A stretch of DNA of 31,371 nucleotides. Source: a virus. Under the pieces are notes generated by a model that worked only from the letters and a program-made list of their open reading frames with translations, was not told the DNA's origin and did not search any database. The translations under genes were made by a program, and so were the position numbers. This document shows positions 16,314 through 24,525 of this stretch, in pieces. How positions within the stretch are numbered: position 1 is the first letter of the stretch; each line of letters starts with the position of its first letter. The stretch covers positions 1 to 31,371 of the IMG/VR virus record IMGVR_UViG_3300042988_002400. One strand, written 5' to 3'.

Positions 16314-17481
16314 GAGTAAATTAGACATTACGAACAATCCAACATTTCTAGCAGGATTATCAGTAATGAGAGGCACACCTGTGGATCAAGCTTTGGCTCA
16401 AGCATCTTTGATGCAACAGCAAAAGCAAGCTCAACAGCAGCAGATGTTGCAACAACAGATGCAACAGCAGCAAATCATGAGGCAACAACAGATGCAAGAA
16501 CAGCTTCCGCAAATGTTGCAGCAATTACAGGGTAAAAATCCTCAAGAGGTTTTTGTTGCTCTTCGTACTGCTGGTCTTGATACCAAAGAAGCAGCCACAA
16601 TTGCGAAATATGTTGGCCAAGTTCCTGCTGCTTCACAACTCCAAATGTTTGCAGGACCAGGCAATGTTCGTTATCAAATAATAAGCAATCCTGAAACTGG
16701 AGAAATGGAGGCTAAGCCTTTAGCAGGACAAATACCCGTTAATTCTAAACCTAAATTAAGCGTTTCAGAAATGAGGATAAATTCTAGCAAACTAACTCAA
16801 CTTGATAATGACGCTAGAGCCGCAGAAAAAGAGCTAAGACTTTTAGCAGATAGTGACAAGGCATTCAAAACATTTGATAGCAATACTGGTTCTTATACTG
16901 GCCCTGGAAGTCTAGCAAGTAAATTTATCCCCAAGGGAGTAGAGAATATCATTTATAATAAAAAAGCTCAAACTGCCAAACAAGAAATTGATAAATTAAA
17001 TTCCCAATTATTCCAAAATCGCGTAGCTGCTTTAGGGGCTAGAGGAACTGATGTGGCCAAACAAGAAATCATGAAGGGCTTACCAACCATTATGCTAAAT
17101 CCGGAAGCACGCCATGAATTGATTGCCACCAAAAGAAGAGAGAATTTTGAACAGATATTGCGTTCCAAATTCTTTAATGAATGGGCCAAACAAAACCAGA
17201 AAGATCTAAATGGAGCTGAAAATGCTTTTGCGGAATTAGTAAGTTCTGTAGATCTAATAGATTCTCAAGGTTACCCCAGACGTGAGTTATTGCAACAAAT
17301 ACCTGAGATTATCAATGGCTTTGCTGACAATGAACGTCCTCCTCTAGAAACGAAAGAAGAAGCATTATCAGTAGAAGGAGAAAAATCTGATCCAGAAGAA
17401 GAAATAGATAATCTTTATGCGCAGTTTGAAGATTTACCTTTAGAAGCATTGATTGCTGAACAACGTCGCCGAGGAAAATAA
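16294..17481 (+). CDS. Putative DNA-ejection/internal virion protein with polyglutamine segment
   Basis: The 395-residue protein has an alanine-rich start (TFLAGLSVMRGTPVDQALAQASLMQQQ), a glutamine/methionine-rich run at about 40-72 (QQQKQAQQQQMLQQQMQQQQ type), and a long helical body with RINSSKLTQLDNDARAAEKELRLLADSDKAFK and GPGSLASKFIPKGVENIIYNKKAQTAKQEIDKLNSQLFQNRVAALGARGTDVAKQEI. The last pattern is shared with phage ejection proteins I have seen in this position. It should travel with the DNA into the host. Overlap with the gene before (20 bases) and after (TAATG) indicates coupled translation. Confidence 0.75.
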   Translation: MFNNWDESKLDITNNPTFLAGLSVMRGTPVDQALAQASLMQQQKQAQQQQMLQQQMQQQQIMRQQQMQEQLPQMLQQLQGKNPQEVFVALRTAGLDTKEAATIAKYVGQVPAASQLQMFAGPGNVRYQIISNPETGEMEAKPLAGQIPVNSKPKLSVSEMRINSSKLTQLDNDARAAEKELRLLADSDKAFKTFDSNTGSYTGPGSLASKFIPKGVENIIYNKKAQTAKQEIDKLNSQLFQNRVAALGARGTDVAKQEIMKGLPTIMLNPEARHELIATKRRENFEQILRSKFFNEWAKQNQKDLNGAENAFAELVSSVDLIDSQGYPRRELLQQIPEIINGFADNERPPLETKEEALSVEGEKSDPEEEIDNLYAQFEDLPLEALIAEQRRRGK

Positions 17482-19997
17482 TGGAAAGTTCTCTCAATAG
17501 ATTAACTAATCAGCAGCTAAATGAACTGATACGTCGCAAATCTCTTCAAGAAGCAAACCCTCAAGTTAGCCGTTCTCCAGTTACTGCTAAAAGGGATATC
17601 AGCCCTGCGGAATCATTTTTCAGAGGCGCTGCAGACACTGTAAGTTTAGGTTTCATGCCTAAAATATTAGGAGGAATTTTAGCTCCAGCTTTAAAATATG
17701 GCAGACCCGATTTATTTGGTGATCAATCTTTATCCGACATCTATAAACAAGCTAGAGATGACGTTAGACAAGAAAACACACAAGCTATGGAGCAAAATCT
17801 GCTCACAAATTTGGGTGGAAGTTTAGCTGGAGCTGTTGCTTTGCCTTTCCCAGCCAAAAATTTAAAAGAAGCAGCTGCGTTGGGAGCAGGATATGGAGCT
17901 CTCCAAGGACTAGGAGAAAGTGATTTTGGAGATGTTGGAGAATTTGGCGGAGAAGATATTCTTAGTGGCCTCACTGGTGCAGGTATCGGAGCAGCTACTG
18001 GTGGATTAGGACACATTTTAAGCAACAAACTCTTTTCTCGTTTCAAAGCTCCAGCACCAGAAGCATTAGATAAAATTCGGATTGCTCAGGAAACAGGCAT
18101 TCCCTTAACTCAAGGTGAAATAACCAGGGCACCAGAAACTTTACTGAAAGAAGAAAGAGTTTTATCAGGCAAAGTAGGAGCAAGCAACCAACGTAACCTT
18201 GAGGATTTTAAAAACCAACAAAAGAGTAAAATCAATGAAGCCGCTTCTAATTTACGTAATCAGTTAGGCCAGGAAGAATTTGTAAATCGCGGCTCAGCTG
18301 CCAATGAAGCTATCGGTAACATCCAACAGCAAGCTCTCGATGAACGCAAAAAATATTCACAGCTTTATCAAGAAGCCAAAAAAGGCGTAGCGAACTTCAA
18401 TACAAATGAATTGAAAGGTTTTATGCAACAAGCTGTAAGTGATTTTGAGGAAGCTGCTTTAAGTGAAGATAATGTTCCAAAAGCGTTCCGAGAATTACAG
18501 GCTTTAGATCGAGTTTTAAACAAGGAAGAAGTAAGTTTAAATTCCTTAGAAGCCTGGAAGCAAGGACTAAACCGTGCCATTAAAGATGCAAGTCCCGGAG
18601 GACAAGAAGAATTTGCCTTAAAACAATTGAGTCAAAAGTTTGATGGCTATTTAGATGGAGCTATAGAGACAGCACTGACTGAAGGTAATGTAGATACATT
18701 AAATCAATTTAAGAACGCAAGAAAGCTCGCAGCAAATTGGTTTGAAAAATATAGCGCTAAAAGTCCAGACGAAGTGGGAAAGAAATTCGTTGAAGATATC
18801 GTTGATAATGCTCGTTTCTCCAGGGAGCCTTTTACCGATGAAATGCTTGTCAATAAAATCTTTGGTGCTAGTGAATTAGGATTTAAGCCTGCAGCTGCAG
18901 GTATTGTGAAAGAAATAAAAAAGCTCTCTTCGCCTGAAGATTTTAATAAAATTAAATTAGAAGCTGCCCAAAAACTTCTTACACCACTTCTTGGAGAAAA
19001 TCCCAGTGCAGCCAAATATACGTCTAGCATCAAGAAATTTCTTGAGAGCAACAATACTTTAGCACGAGAATTGTTTAGTCCTCAAGAACTAAAACAATTC
19101 CAGGACTTAGGTGAAATCAGTTCTGCAGTTTTGACTCGAGAAAAATCTCTCGCTAATCCTTCTGGTACTGCTTCAGTAATCATAGACTATCTTCAGCATA
19201 AACCTGCGTTTGGTTTTCTGAAAAATGTTTTTAATAAGGTGGAACTTGATCAAGAGAAAATTGCCCAGGCAGTAAGAAAGGGAGAGAAATTGGAACTTCC
19301 TATGAATGCTTCTGCAAAAGCTCTGATCTTAGGGGGACAAAGTGGTTTTCTAAAAAGTATTCAAGATCGAGAACAACGCCTACAAAACATGTCAGATGCT
19401 GATCTAGAGAGGATTATATCTATCAAACAAAATCAATCTTCTCCAAAAGCACAACAGAAAGCTTTTGGATCTAAATCTCTATCAGAGAATCAGACTTCTC
19501 CAAAATCAAATAAGACTTCAGAGCTGATCCCAGATAATTTGCTAAACAAGATTGCCTATATTGAATCTGGAGGCGACCCTAACGCCAAATCTGCTACTTC
19601 GAGTGCTTCAGGTATGTTCCAATTTACTAATGCAACTTGGAAAGAAGGAGTGAAGAAGTATGGAAAGCAACATAACATTTCCATGAAAGACAAAAATAAT
19701 CCGGAAGCACAAAAGATAATTGCTATGAGCATGTTAGAGGACGCCACTCAAGATTTGTCACAAGACTTAGGGCGTAAATTAAATGAGGGAGAAATATATC
19801 TTATTCATTTCTTAGGACCTACAGGTGCACGTAAGCTATTGAATAACTACGACCAGCAAACTCCTGCAGCTAGACTATTGCCTGCAGCTGCCAAATCTAA
19901 TCGCAGCATCTTCTTTGCTAAAGGCAAACCTCGTACTACAAAACAAGTTTATGATTTGATCCAGCAGAAAATGGACAATGCAAACTACAACGTATAG
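17481..19997 (+). CDS. Large ejection protein with C-terminal lytic transglycosylase domain
   Basis: The 838-residue protein has an N-terminal helical and glycine-rich part with a membrane-active segment (about 115-180, GGSLAGAVALPF... AGIGAATGGLG), a long helical middle (190-650) and, from about 685, a soluble lytic transglycosylase domain: LLNKIAYIESGGDPNAKSATSSASGMFQFTNATWKEGVKKYG. Glu695 in IESGG is the expected catalytic acid; SASGMFQF is the usual second motif. Such virion enzymes open peptidoglycan locally during genome entry. This is the only peptidoglycan enzyme found in the window. The domain is preceded by a serine/lysine/proline-rich linker whose DNA is duplicated just past the stop codon. 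Confidence 0.87.
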   Translation: MESSLNRLTNQQLNELIRRKSLQEANPQVSRSPVTAKRDISPAESFFRGAADTVSLGFMPKILGGILAPALKYGRPDLFGDQSLSDIYKQARDDVRQENTQAMEQNLLTNLGGSLAGAVALPFPAKNLKEAAALGAGYGALQGLGESDFGDVGEFGGEDILSGLTGAGIGAATGGLGHILSNKLFSRFKAPAPEALDKIRIAQETGIPLTQGEITRAPETLLKEERVLSGKVGASNQRNLEDFKNQQKSKINEAASNLRNQLGQEEFVNRGSAANEAIGNIQQQALDERKKYSQLYQEAKKGVANFNTNELKGFMQQAVSDFEEAALSEDNVPKAFRELQALDRVLNKEEVSLNSLEAWKQGLNRAIKDASPGGQEEFALKQLSQKFDGYLDGAIETALTEGNVDTLNQFKNARKLAANWFEKYSAKSPDEVGKKFVEDIVDNARFSREPFTDEMLVNKIFGASELGFKPAAAGIVKEIKKLSSPEDFNKIKLEAAQKLLTPLLGENPSAAKYTSSIKKFLESNNTLARELFSPQELKQFQDLGEISSAVLTREKSLANPSGTASVIIDYLQHKPAFGFLKNVFNKVELDQEKIAQAVRKGEKLELPMNASAKALILGGQSGFLKSIQDREQRLQNMSDADLERIISIKQNQSSPKAQQKAFGSKSLSENQTSPKSNKTSELIPDNLLNKIAYIESGGDPNAKSATSSASGMFQFTNATWKEGVKKYGKQHNISMKDKNNPEAQKIIAMSMLEDATQDLSQDLGRKLNEGEIYLIHFLGPTGARKLLNNYDQQTPAARLLPAAAKSNRSIFFAKGKPRTTKQVYDLIQQKMDNANYNV

Positions 19998-20044
19998 AAA
20001 GAATCAGACTTCTCCAAAATCAAATAAGACTTCAGAGCTGATCC
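19486..20044. repeat. 45-bp direct repeat framing the transglycosylase module
   Basis: The same 45 bases occur at 19486-19530, in the linker (ENQTSPKSNKTSELI), and at 20000-20044, three bases after the transglycosylase stop codon and three before the stop codon of the convergent scaffold gene. The copies are 514 bp apart and bracket the entire catalytic domain plus stop. In the second copy the same frame would read SELILLIPS and then stop. Confidence 0.95.
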
Positions 20045-20047
20045 TTC

Positions 20048-21022
20048 TTATCCCTTCCTGATTTTGTCTAGGGCTTTACGAAATTTGGATACATGTTCTG
20101 GATCTGCACTAGAATAAAATTTCTCAAAGTTTTCCAATGTAGTATAATTTCCTGCTCCACCTGATGGAGATAAAGGTTGTGAGTTCACATCAGCTGCATT
20201 AGACTTCTTGATATTTTTAGAAATAGCCTCAATGTTAGGACCAGCTTGCTTGGTAGTAGAATCTTTTTGTTTAGCATTAAAGCCATAGGTTTTAGCTATC
20301 TGGTATAAAGTTTCTGGTACGTTCTTGCCTTGAACGAAAGTTCTTTGTCCAATTATACTTATTTTATCCATAGCAGCTTTCAGAGCATCACTTTCATTTT
20401 GATGCAAATATTTTTGCGCATTGATTTCAACTTTAAGCAGATGACTAAATGCTTCATTAAAGTCTGGATATTGTTTGAGAAATTGCTCATGTTGTACATT
20501 CACTGATTTCTCAAAATAGTCTTGCTGCTCTTTGTGTTTAATACGATTTTCAAGCTCTTGAATCTTTTGCATGTAAGTTTGATGCGCTTCATTATCAAGC
20601 GGCTCGAAACTTTTCTCGTCTGGCGTTCCTACACTATCATTGACGCCTTGAATCTTTTGCAGAGCTTTATTAATCAAGTCTAATTCGGTTTTAGCTTTGA
20701 TCGCTTCTTCTTTTTCGCGTTGTAATTCCGCTTCCAAAGCTTTACGTTTCTGGATTTCTTTATTGAATCTTTTATAAGGAATCGTTTGATCTTTTAAATG
20801 GTCACCATCAGAATCCTGGAGATCACCAGCATCATCAGCAGAATCGAGATTATTATTAGAGTTATCTGTTGTTGGTTCAAGAATTTCATCATCTTTATCT
20901 GTATCTTCATGCGATCCAATATTTTCCTCATTTTCATTTTCTCCTGTGTAAACATTCTCATTACTCTGATCTCTTATCATATTTAATTGCTGTCTAAAAT
21001 CTAATGGGTTTATTTTATCCAT
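20048..21022 (-). CDS. Scaffolding protein
   Basis: The 324-residue protein is highly charged: an acidic, asparagine-rich disordered N-terminus (about 20-75), the IPYKRFNKEIQKRKALEAELQREKEEA pattern (81-107) that marks many phage scaffolds, a coiled-coil middle and a basic C-terminus (FRKALDKIRKG), the end that usually contacts the capsid protein. GAGG stands seven bases before the ATG, and only seven bases separate it from the portal gene. The capsid gene it should serve is not next to it but far away in opposite orientation. Confidence 0.85.
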   Translation of the reverse strand: MDKINPLDFRQQLNMIRDQSNENVYTGENENEENIGSHEDTDKDDEILEPTTDNSNNNLDSADDAGDLQDSDGDHLKDQTIPYKRFNKEIQKRKALEAELQREKEEAIKAKTELDLINKALQKIQGVNDSVGTPDEKSFEPLDNEAHQTYMQKIQELENRIKHKEQQDYFEKSVNVQHEQFLKQYPDFNEAFSHLLKVEINAQKYLHQNESDALKAAMDKISIIGQRTFVQGKNVPETLYQIAKTYGFNAKQKDSTTKQAGPNIEAISKNIKKSNAADVNSQPLSPSGGAGNYTTLENFEKFYSSADPEHVSKFRKALDKIRKG

Positions 21023-21029
21023 GTAATCC

Positions 21030-23054
21030 TCAAATAATATCTTTAAAAGTTAGTGCTGTCTCACGAGCAGCTTTGGCATTAGCTAAATTAGCATCTGCCT
21101 TGATCTTTTCTATCTGGGCATTAAATTGTACCTCAGATAATCCTAATTCATGTTGTTTCTGCAAAACTTCTAATTTAGATTTCATGGCATCTATCGAGTT
21201 TTTCTCGGCAGTTGAATTCTTCAAATTAGTTTCTGCAACTAATAATGCCTGTGATACTGGATCAGGAGGAGGCGGAGGAACAGGCTGCATCATCTGATTG
21301 ATTTGTTGAATCTGTTCTGATTTTAACGGACTATATTGTACCACCATCGGCATGATATCAATTGGATTTTGTTTATTGGCCAATAGCGATGCCATTTCTA
21401 GCAATTTGGTAAATGTCTCTTGGCGTTCGTTAGGTGTTTCAGGAATATCTTCAACGATAATGTCATATTCTGCCGCAATTCCGTCTTTCAATAATGGAAC
21501 ATATCGGATTGCGCCATTACTCATAACTCTAATTAATCTTCCTTCAGAATTTTCAACCAATACTCTAATGCAATCAATGAAAAGTTTACCCTGATCGATT
21601 GTATAAAACTTTTTGGCATCAAAGTACGCACTTAATGTGGTCAAAGATTGTCGTACTAATTGACGATTCAGAGTAGCCGTCATCATCTTTGAATCAATAA
21701 TCCCCATAAAATCTTGATTTACTCCAGACGTTTCCATTATAGAAACAGCTGCAAAGTTGATCATATCAAGTAATCCAGAAGGAATTGGAGGAGTGATTTT
21801 AGGTCTAGTTTTAGCTAATCCTCCAGGATTATAAATTGTGACTTCTCTAGCTTTCGTATAAGTCTGTACAAAAGCTGCCATATTTGGTACAGCATCGGCT
21901 TCGATTTCTATACCTCCTTTAGGAATGGTACGTAAGAATCCTTCATAGTCAGATACGGCCTGATTGAGCATCCTTTGAGGCTCTTTCGCAGCGCGCACAA
22001 CGCCATAATAACATTGACGTGCTTCCGAAAAGTAACCGGTCATAAACTTAAAACTAAAACCAGTTTGCGAAAAGTTTTCCTCAGCATCTACTACACGATT
22101 ACCCACAATGGTTGCACGATAATACTTGAATTTTCTTTGTCTAATAGATTTAAATGGAAGATCTAAAGATACAAATGCTTCTTTGACTTTACGATAATCT
22201 TTTGGATCTAAGGAAAATACTTTATTGTTTGCTAGATCAATATTCATGTTGTTTTTTAGAGCTTCAACCAGCATCAGAATTTGTTGGCTACGTATCTCAT
22301 CTGGGTTTAGTTCCATACCCACTAAAGGATTTTCTACCCGATAAAAAGGGACTTTTTCACGCCATTGATACTCATAGATAATACCTAAAGACTTCGCAAT
22401 CATGACGGTATTGAAGAAGTCTAAGAAACGAGCGTCTTGAGCAGCTCCAAATTCAATATCAAAATTCTCTTCGTCCTCTGGTCTGCCGCGTAAATAGTTA
22501 TGCATTGTATCTTTATCAACAATCTTGGCCCGCATAACCCAATTGGCATCTTCAAGATTTTTAGCACGTGCTGTAACATCCCAAAGCATAAAATAAGGAA
22601 AGATACGCTCAATGACGACTTCCCCATCAGGATTGTTATCATACACAATATTAGTATCAGTAATGCCAACACCGCAAATTAACATATCTCTGAAAGCAAG
22701 ACTTGCCTGAAAATCACTTTTGGAATCATCGGAAATATATCGGACTACGCTATTCAAAAGATCAGAAAATCCTTCTTGGTCTTCTGTGGCCTTGCGAGGT
22801 ACATAATCTACTTCGCTGCGATTTTGAATTTCAAAACCAGCAATAGCATTCACAACTGGGGCAAGCTTATTGATAGTCCTGATAGGCATTCCATCAGCAT
22901 TTTGCCGCGTATAAGTATCTTCTAGCCACTGATCCCCCTCGATCAGTAGGTAATTATCTCTGATTTCGTTAGCTCTCCACCATGACTGTACGAGCAAACA
23001 ATCGTTAATACGTTGATGGGCCAAACGTAGTATTTCTTCGTGATCTAAATTCAT
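21030..23054 (-). CDS. Portal protein, P22-like podoviral type
   Basis: The 674-residue protein has a typical podoviral portal layout: opening RINDCLLVQSWWRANEIRDNYLLIEGDQWLEDTYTRQNADGMPIRTINKLAPVVNAIAGFEIQNRSEVDYVPR, then LAFRDMLICGVGITD, YFSEARQCYYGVVRAAKEPQRMLNQAVSDYEGFLRT (the stem/wing region), VNQDFMGIIDSKMMTATLNRQLVRQSLTTLSAYFD, and a helical barrel-like C-terminus with a PPPPPDP linker. It forms the dodecameric DNA gate at one capsid vertex and docks the terminase. Length fits the P22 class (about 700). No strong Shine-Dalgarno precedes the ATG. Confidence 0.92.
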   Translation of the reverse strand: MNLDHEEILRLAHQRINDCLLVQSWWRANEIRDNYLLIEGDQWLEDTYTRQNADGMPIRTINKLAPVVNAIAGFEIQNRSEVDYVPRKATEDQEGFSDLLNSVVRYISDDSKSDFQASLAFRDMLICGVGITDTNIVYDNNPDGEVVIERIFPYFMLWDVTARAKNLEDANWVMRAKIVDKDTMHNYLRGRPEDEENFDIEFGAAQDARFLDFFNTVMIAKSLGIIYEYQWREKVPFYRVENPLVGMELNPDEIRSQQILMLVEALKNNMNIDLANNKVFSLDPKDYRKVKEAFVSLDLPFKSIRQRKFKYYRATIVGNRVVDAEENFSQTGFSFKFMTGYFSEARQCYYGVVRAAKEPQRMLNQAVSDYEGFLRTIPKGGIEIEADAVPNMAAFVQTYTKAREVTIYNPGGLAKTRPKITPPIPSGLLDMINFAAVSIMETSGVNQDFMGIIDSKMMTATLNRQLVRQSLTTLSAYFDAKKFYTIDQGKLFIDCIRVLVENSEGRLIRVMSNGAIRYVPLLKDGIAAEYDIIVEDIPETPNERQETFTKLLEMASLLANKQNPIDIMPMVVQYSPLKSEQIQQINQMMQPVPPPPPDPVSQALLVAETNLKNSTAEKNSIDAMKSKLEVLQKQHELGLSEVQFNAQIEKIKADANLANAKAARETALTFKDII

Positions 23055-23152
23055 AATTTCGTCTTTATCAATAACAGCTAAATATATTATTACTTAATAA
23101 TACATAGATTTTATAAAAAAGATACACCTTAAAACTTAAAATATAAATAGTA

Positions 23153-23184
23153 CAAGGATGTCACCCTATCCATGGACATCCTTG
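23153..23184. promoter_or_regulatory. Hairpin upstream of the moron-like gene
   Basis: CAAGGATGTC and GACATCCTTG pair perfectly (10 bp) around a 12-base loop. No T-run on either side. Its stem core AAGGATG/CATCCTT reappears in the hairpin on the other side of the plus-strand gene, at 24457-24487. Confidence 0.75.
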
Positions 23185-23344
23185 AGATCAGTACGCAATA
23201 CTAGATCCAATTTTATTTTAGCAGATATTTATAAATAAGATAAGCATCCATAAGAAATAGCATCATTACCAGATAAATTACAAATAAGTTTAGATATTGT
23301 AATGGGATAATACTATATTTTTTGCATTATTCCACATTGTCCCC

Positions 23345-23373
23345 TAGACATACGCCATATATTATGATATAAT
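23345..23373 (+). promoter_or_regulatory. Strong sigma70-type promoter for the moron-like gene
   Basis: TAGACA (23345-23350) is 17 bases from a consensus TATAAT (23368-23373). The start of transcription would fall near 23380, giving a 40-base leader to the ATG at 23420. This is the best promoter match noted in the window. Confidence 0.75.
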
Positions 23374-23419
23374 ATACATATGTGAAACACACAAAATTAA
23401 TATATAAACGGTAAATATC

Positions 23420-24424
23420 ATGCAAAATATAAAATTATTATCTTACAGAAAGTCAATATTTCTTACTTCTATTATGTTGTACGGAGTAATAAATTACTTT
23501 TCTATATCTCAAGCAGCACTTCCAGTATTTATTATATGTGCTGCTAGCAGCGCAGCTTTTAGATTCTTCAGTAATAATCAAAGCAAACGTGAAGAATCTT
23601 TAATGCTAGTACAACATATCAGTATTTATTGTACTGCATTATACATCATGCAGAATTTGTTAAAAAAATCTATGGCAACATTAGTTTTAACTTCATTTTG
23701 TTGCGCTTTTGTATCAACAAGCAAAGAAAAACCTTCAGGCTTGAAAGGTTTTGTGGAAAGAGCCCGCAGCTATGGTCCATTGTTTACTCCTCTAGTTTCT
23801 ATTCTCTTTGAAGACACACTAACCAAACTTCTAGGACATTGGGGCAAATATACTATAACAGTATTCATAGAACCACTATCTAAAGAATTTTTCACACAGT
23901 ATGACAAAGATTTCTCAGAGAAAGGAAAAGACGTTTCACTAAGAATAGTGACTAAATTTGCATCTAATGCAGCTTTTCAAGCAACACTGGCATTCTCTAA
24001 AACTTATATCAACTTTTACATGAAAGAATTTTTCTCTTCAGTACTAAACCAATTTTGTGTTACAACATTAGGCGAATCTGTAACATTGATGGTAGCTAGT
24101 GCTGTTGGTCTGTCTGTCACTGCTATTTCTGATTACACCTTCTCTAAAAAATCAGAATCAGCAACATCAAAGGTATCAAGTAACCCCCTACAACAAGCAG
24201 CTTTATGTGCAATACCTAGAAGCGTGGTTGTATCTGTTAGAAAAAGCTATGCTCCTTATGTTGAATCATTCTTAGAACAAATCATCCCTAGTGATTGGGG
24301 ATTTACAAAAGAAGCTACTGTGCAAGTTACAAAATGGGCTCAAACCTTCGTCACAGATACTATAAGTAATTGTATTGATGATCTTACTCGCAAAAGTAAA
24401 ACTGTTAAAGAACGCACTATATAA
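23420..24424 (+). CDS. Moron-like membrane/secreted protein, unknown function
   Basis: The 334-residue product is not recognised. The N-terminus has a positively charged start and hydrophobic stretches near 12-50 (a signal anchor or two helices) and about 68-92; a further hydrophobic segment lies at about 220-240 (LMVASAVGLSVTAISDYTF). The rest is helical and mixed in charge. It lies on the plus strand between the minus-strand portal and terminase genes, has its own strong promoter and hairpins on both sides, and is therefore a separate cassette inside the packaging module. Superinfection exclusion or host-directed effects are typical for such genes but nothing in the sequence shows either. 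Confidence 0.8.
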   Translation: MQNIKLLSYRKSIFLTSIMLYGVINYFSISQAALPVFIICAASSAAFRFFSNNQSKREESLMLVQHISIYCTALYIMQNLLKKSMATLVLTSFCCAFVSTSKEKPSGLKGFVERARSYGPLFTPLVSILFEDTLTKLLGHWGKYTITVFIEPLSKEFFTQYDKDFSEKGKDVSLRIVTKFASNAAFQATLAFSKTYINFYMKEFFSSVLNQFCVTTLGESVTLMVASAVGLSVTAISDYTFSKKSESATSKVSSNPLQQAALCAIPRSVVVSVRKSYAPYVESFLEQIIPSDWGFTKEATVQVTKWAQTFVTDTISNCIDDLTRKSKTVKERTI

Positions 24425-24456
24425 CAACACCACTATTTCAAAAGATTTATAGAGAA

Positions 24457-24487
24457 GATAAGGATGCAGAGGAACAACATCCTTATC
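24457..24487 (+). terminator. Hairpin after the moron-like gene
   Basis: GATAAGGATG and CATCCTTATC pair perfectly (10 bp) around an 11-base loop, 32 bases after the stop codon. It lacks a T-run and could act in either direction, the terminase stop codon being about 40 bases away. Confidence 0.6.
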
Positions 24488-24525
24488 AGGTAAAGATGTT
24501 GCAGCAGCCCTACCTAATTTATAAT

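Larger units (their letters stand above)
23055..23419. other. 365-base intergenic region between portal and the moron-like gene
   Basis: No gene is seen here. The stretch is very AT-rich and holds a hairpin at 23153-23184 and a strong plus-strand promoter at 23345-23373. Since portal and the plus-strand gene start on its two sides, it must hold signals for both directions unless portal is transcribed through from terminase. Confidence 0.7.

Noticed and set aside
17741-18046. 101-codon ORF opposite the large ejection protein
   Set aside because: Proline/serine-rich mirror translation of an alanine/glycine-rich gene; not a plausible protein.
9159-20047. Inverted repeats or hix-like sites at both ends of the inverted block
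   Set aside because: I compared 19998-20047 with both strands of 9159-9373 by eye and found no shared stretch long enough to support a site.
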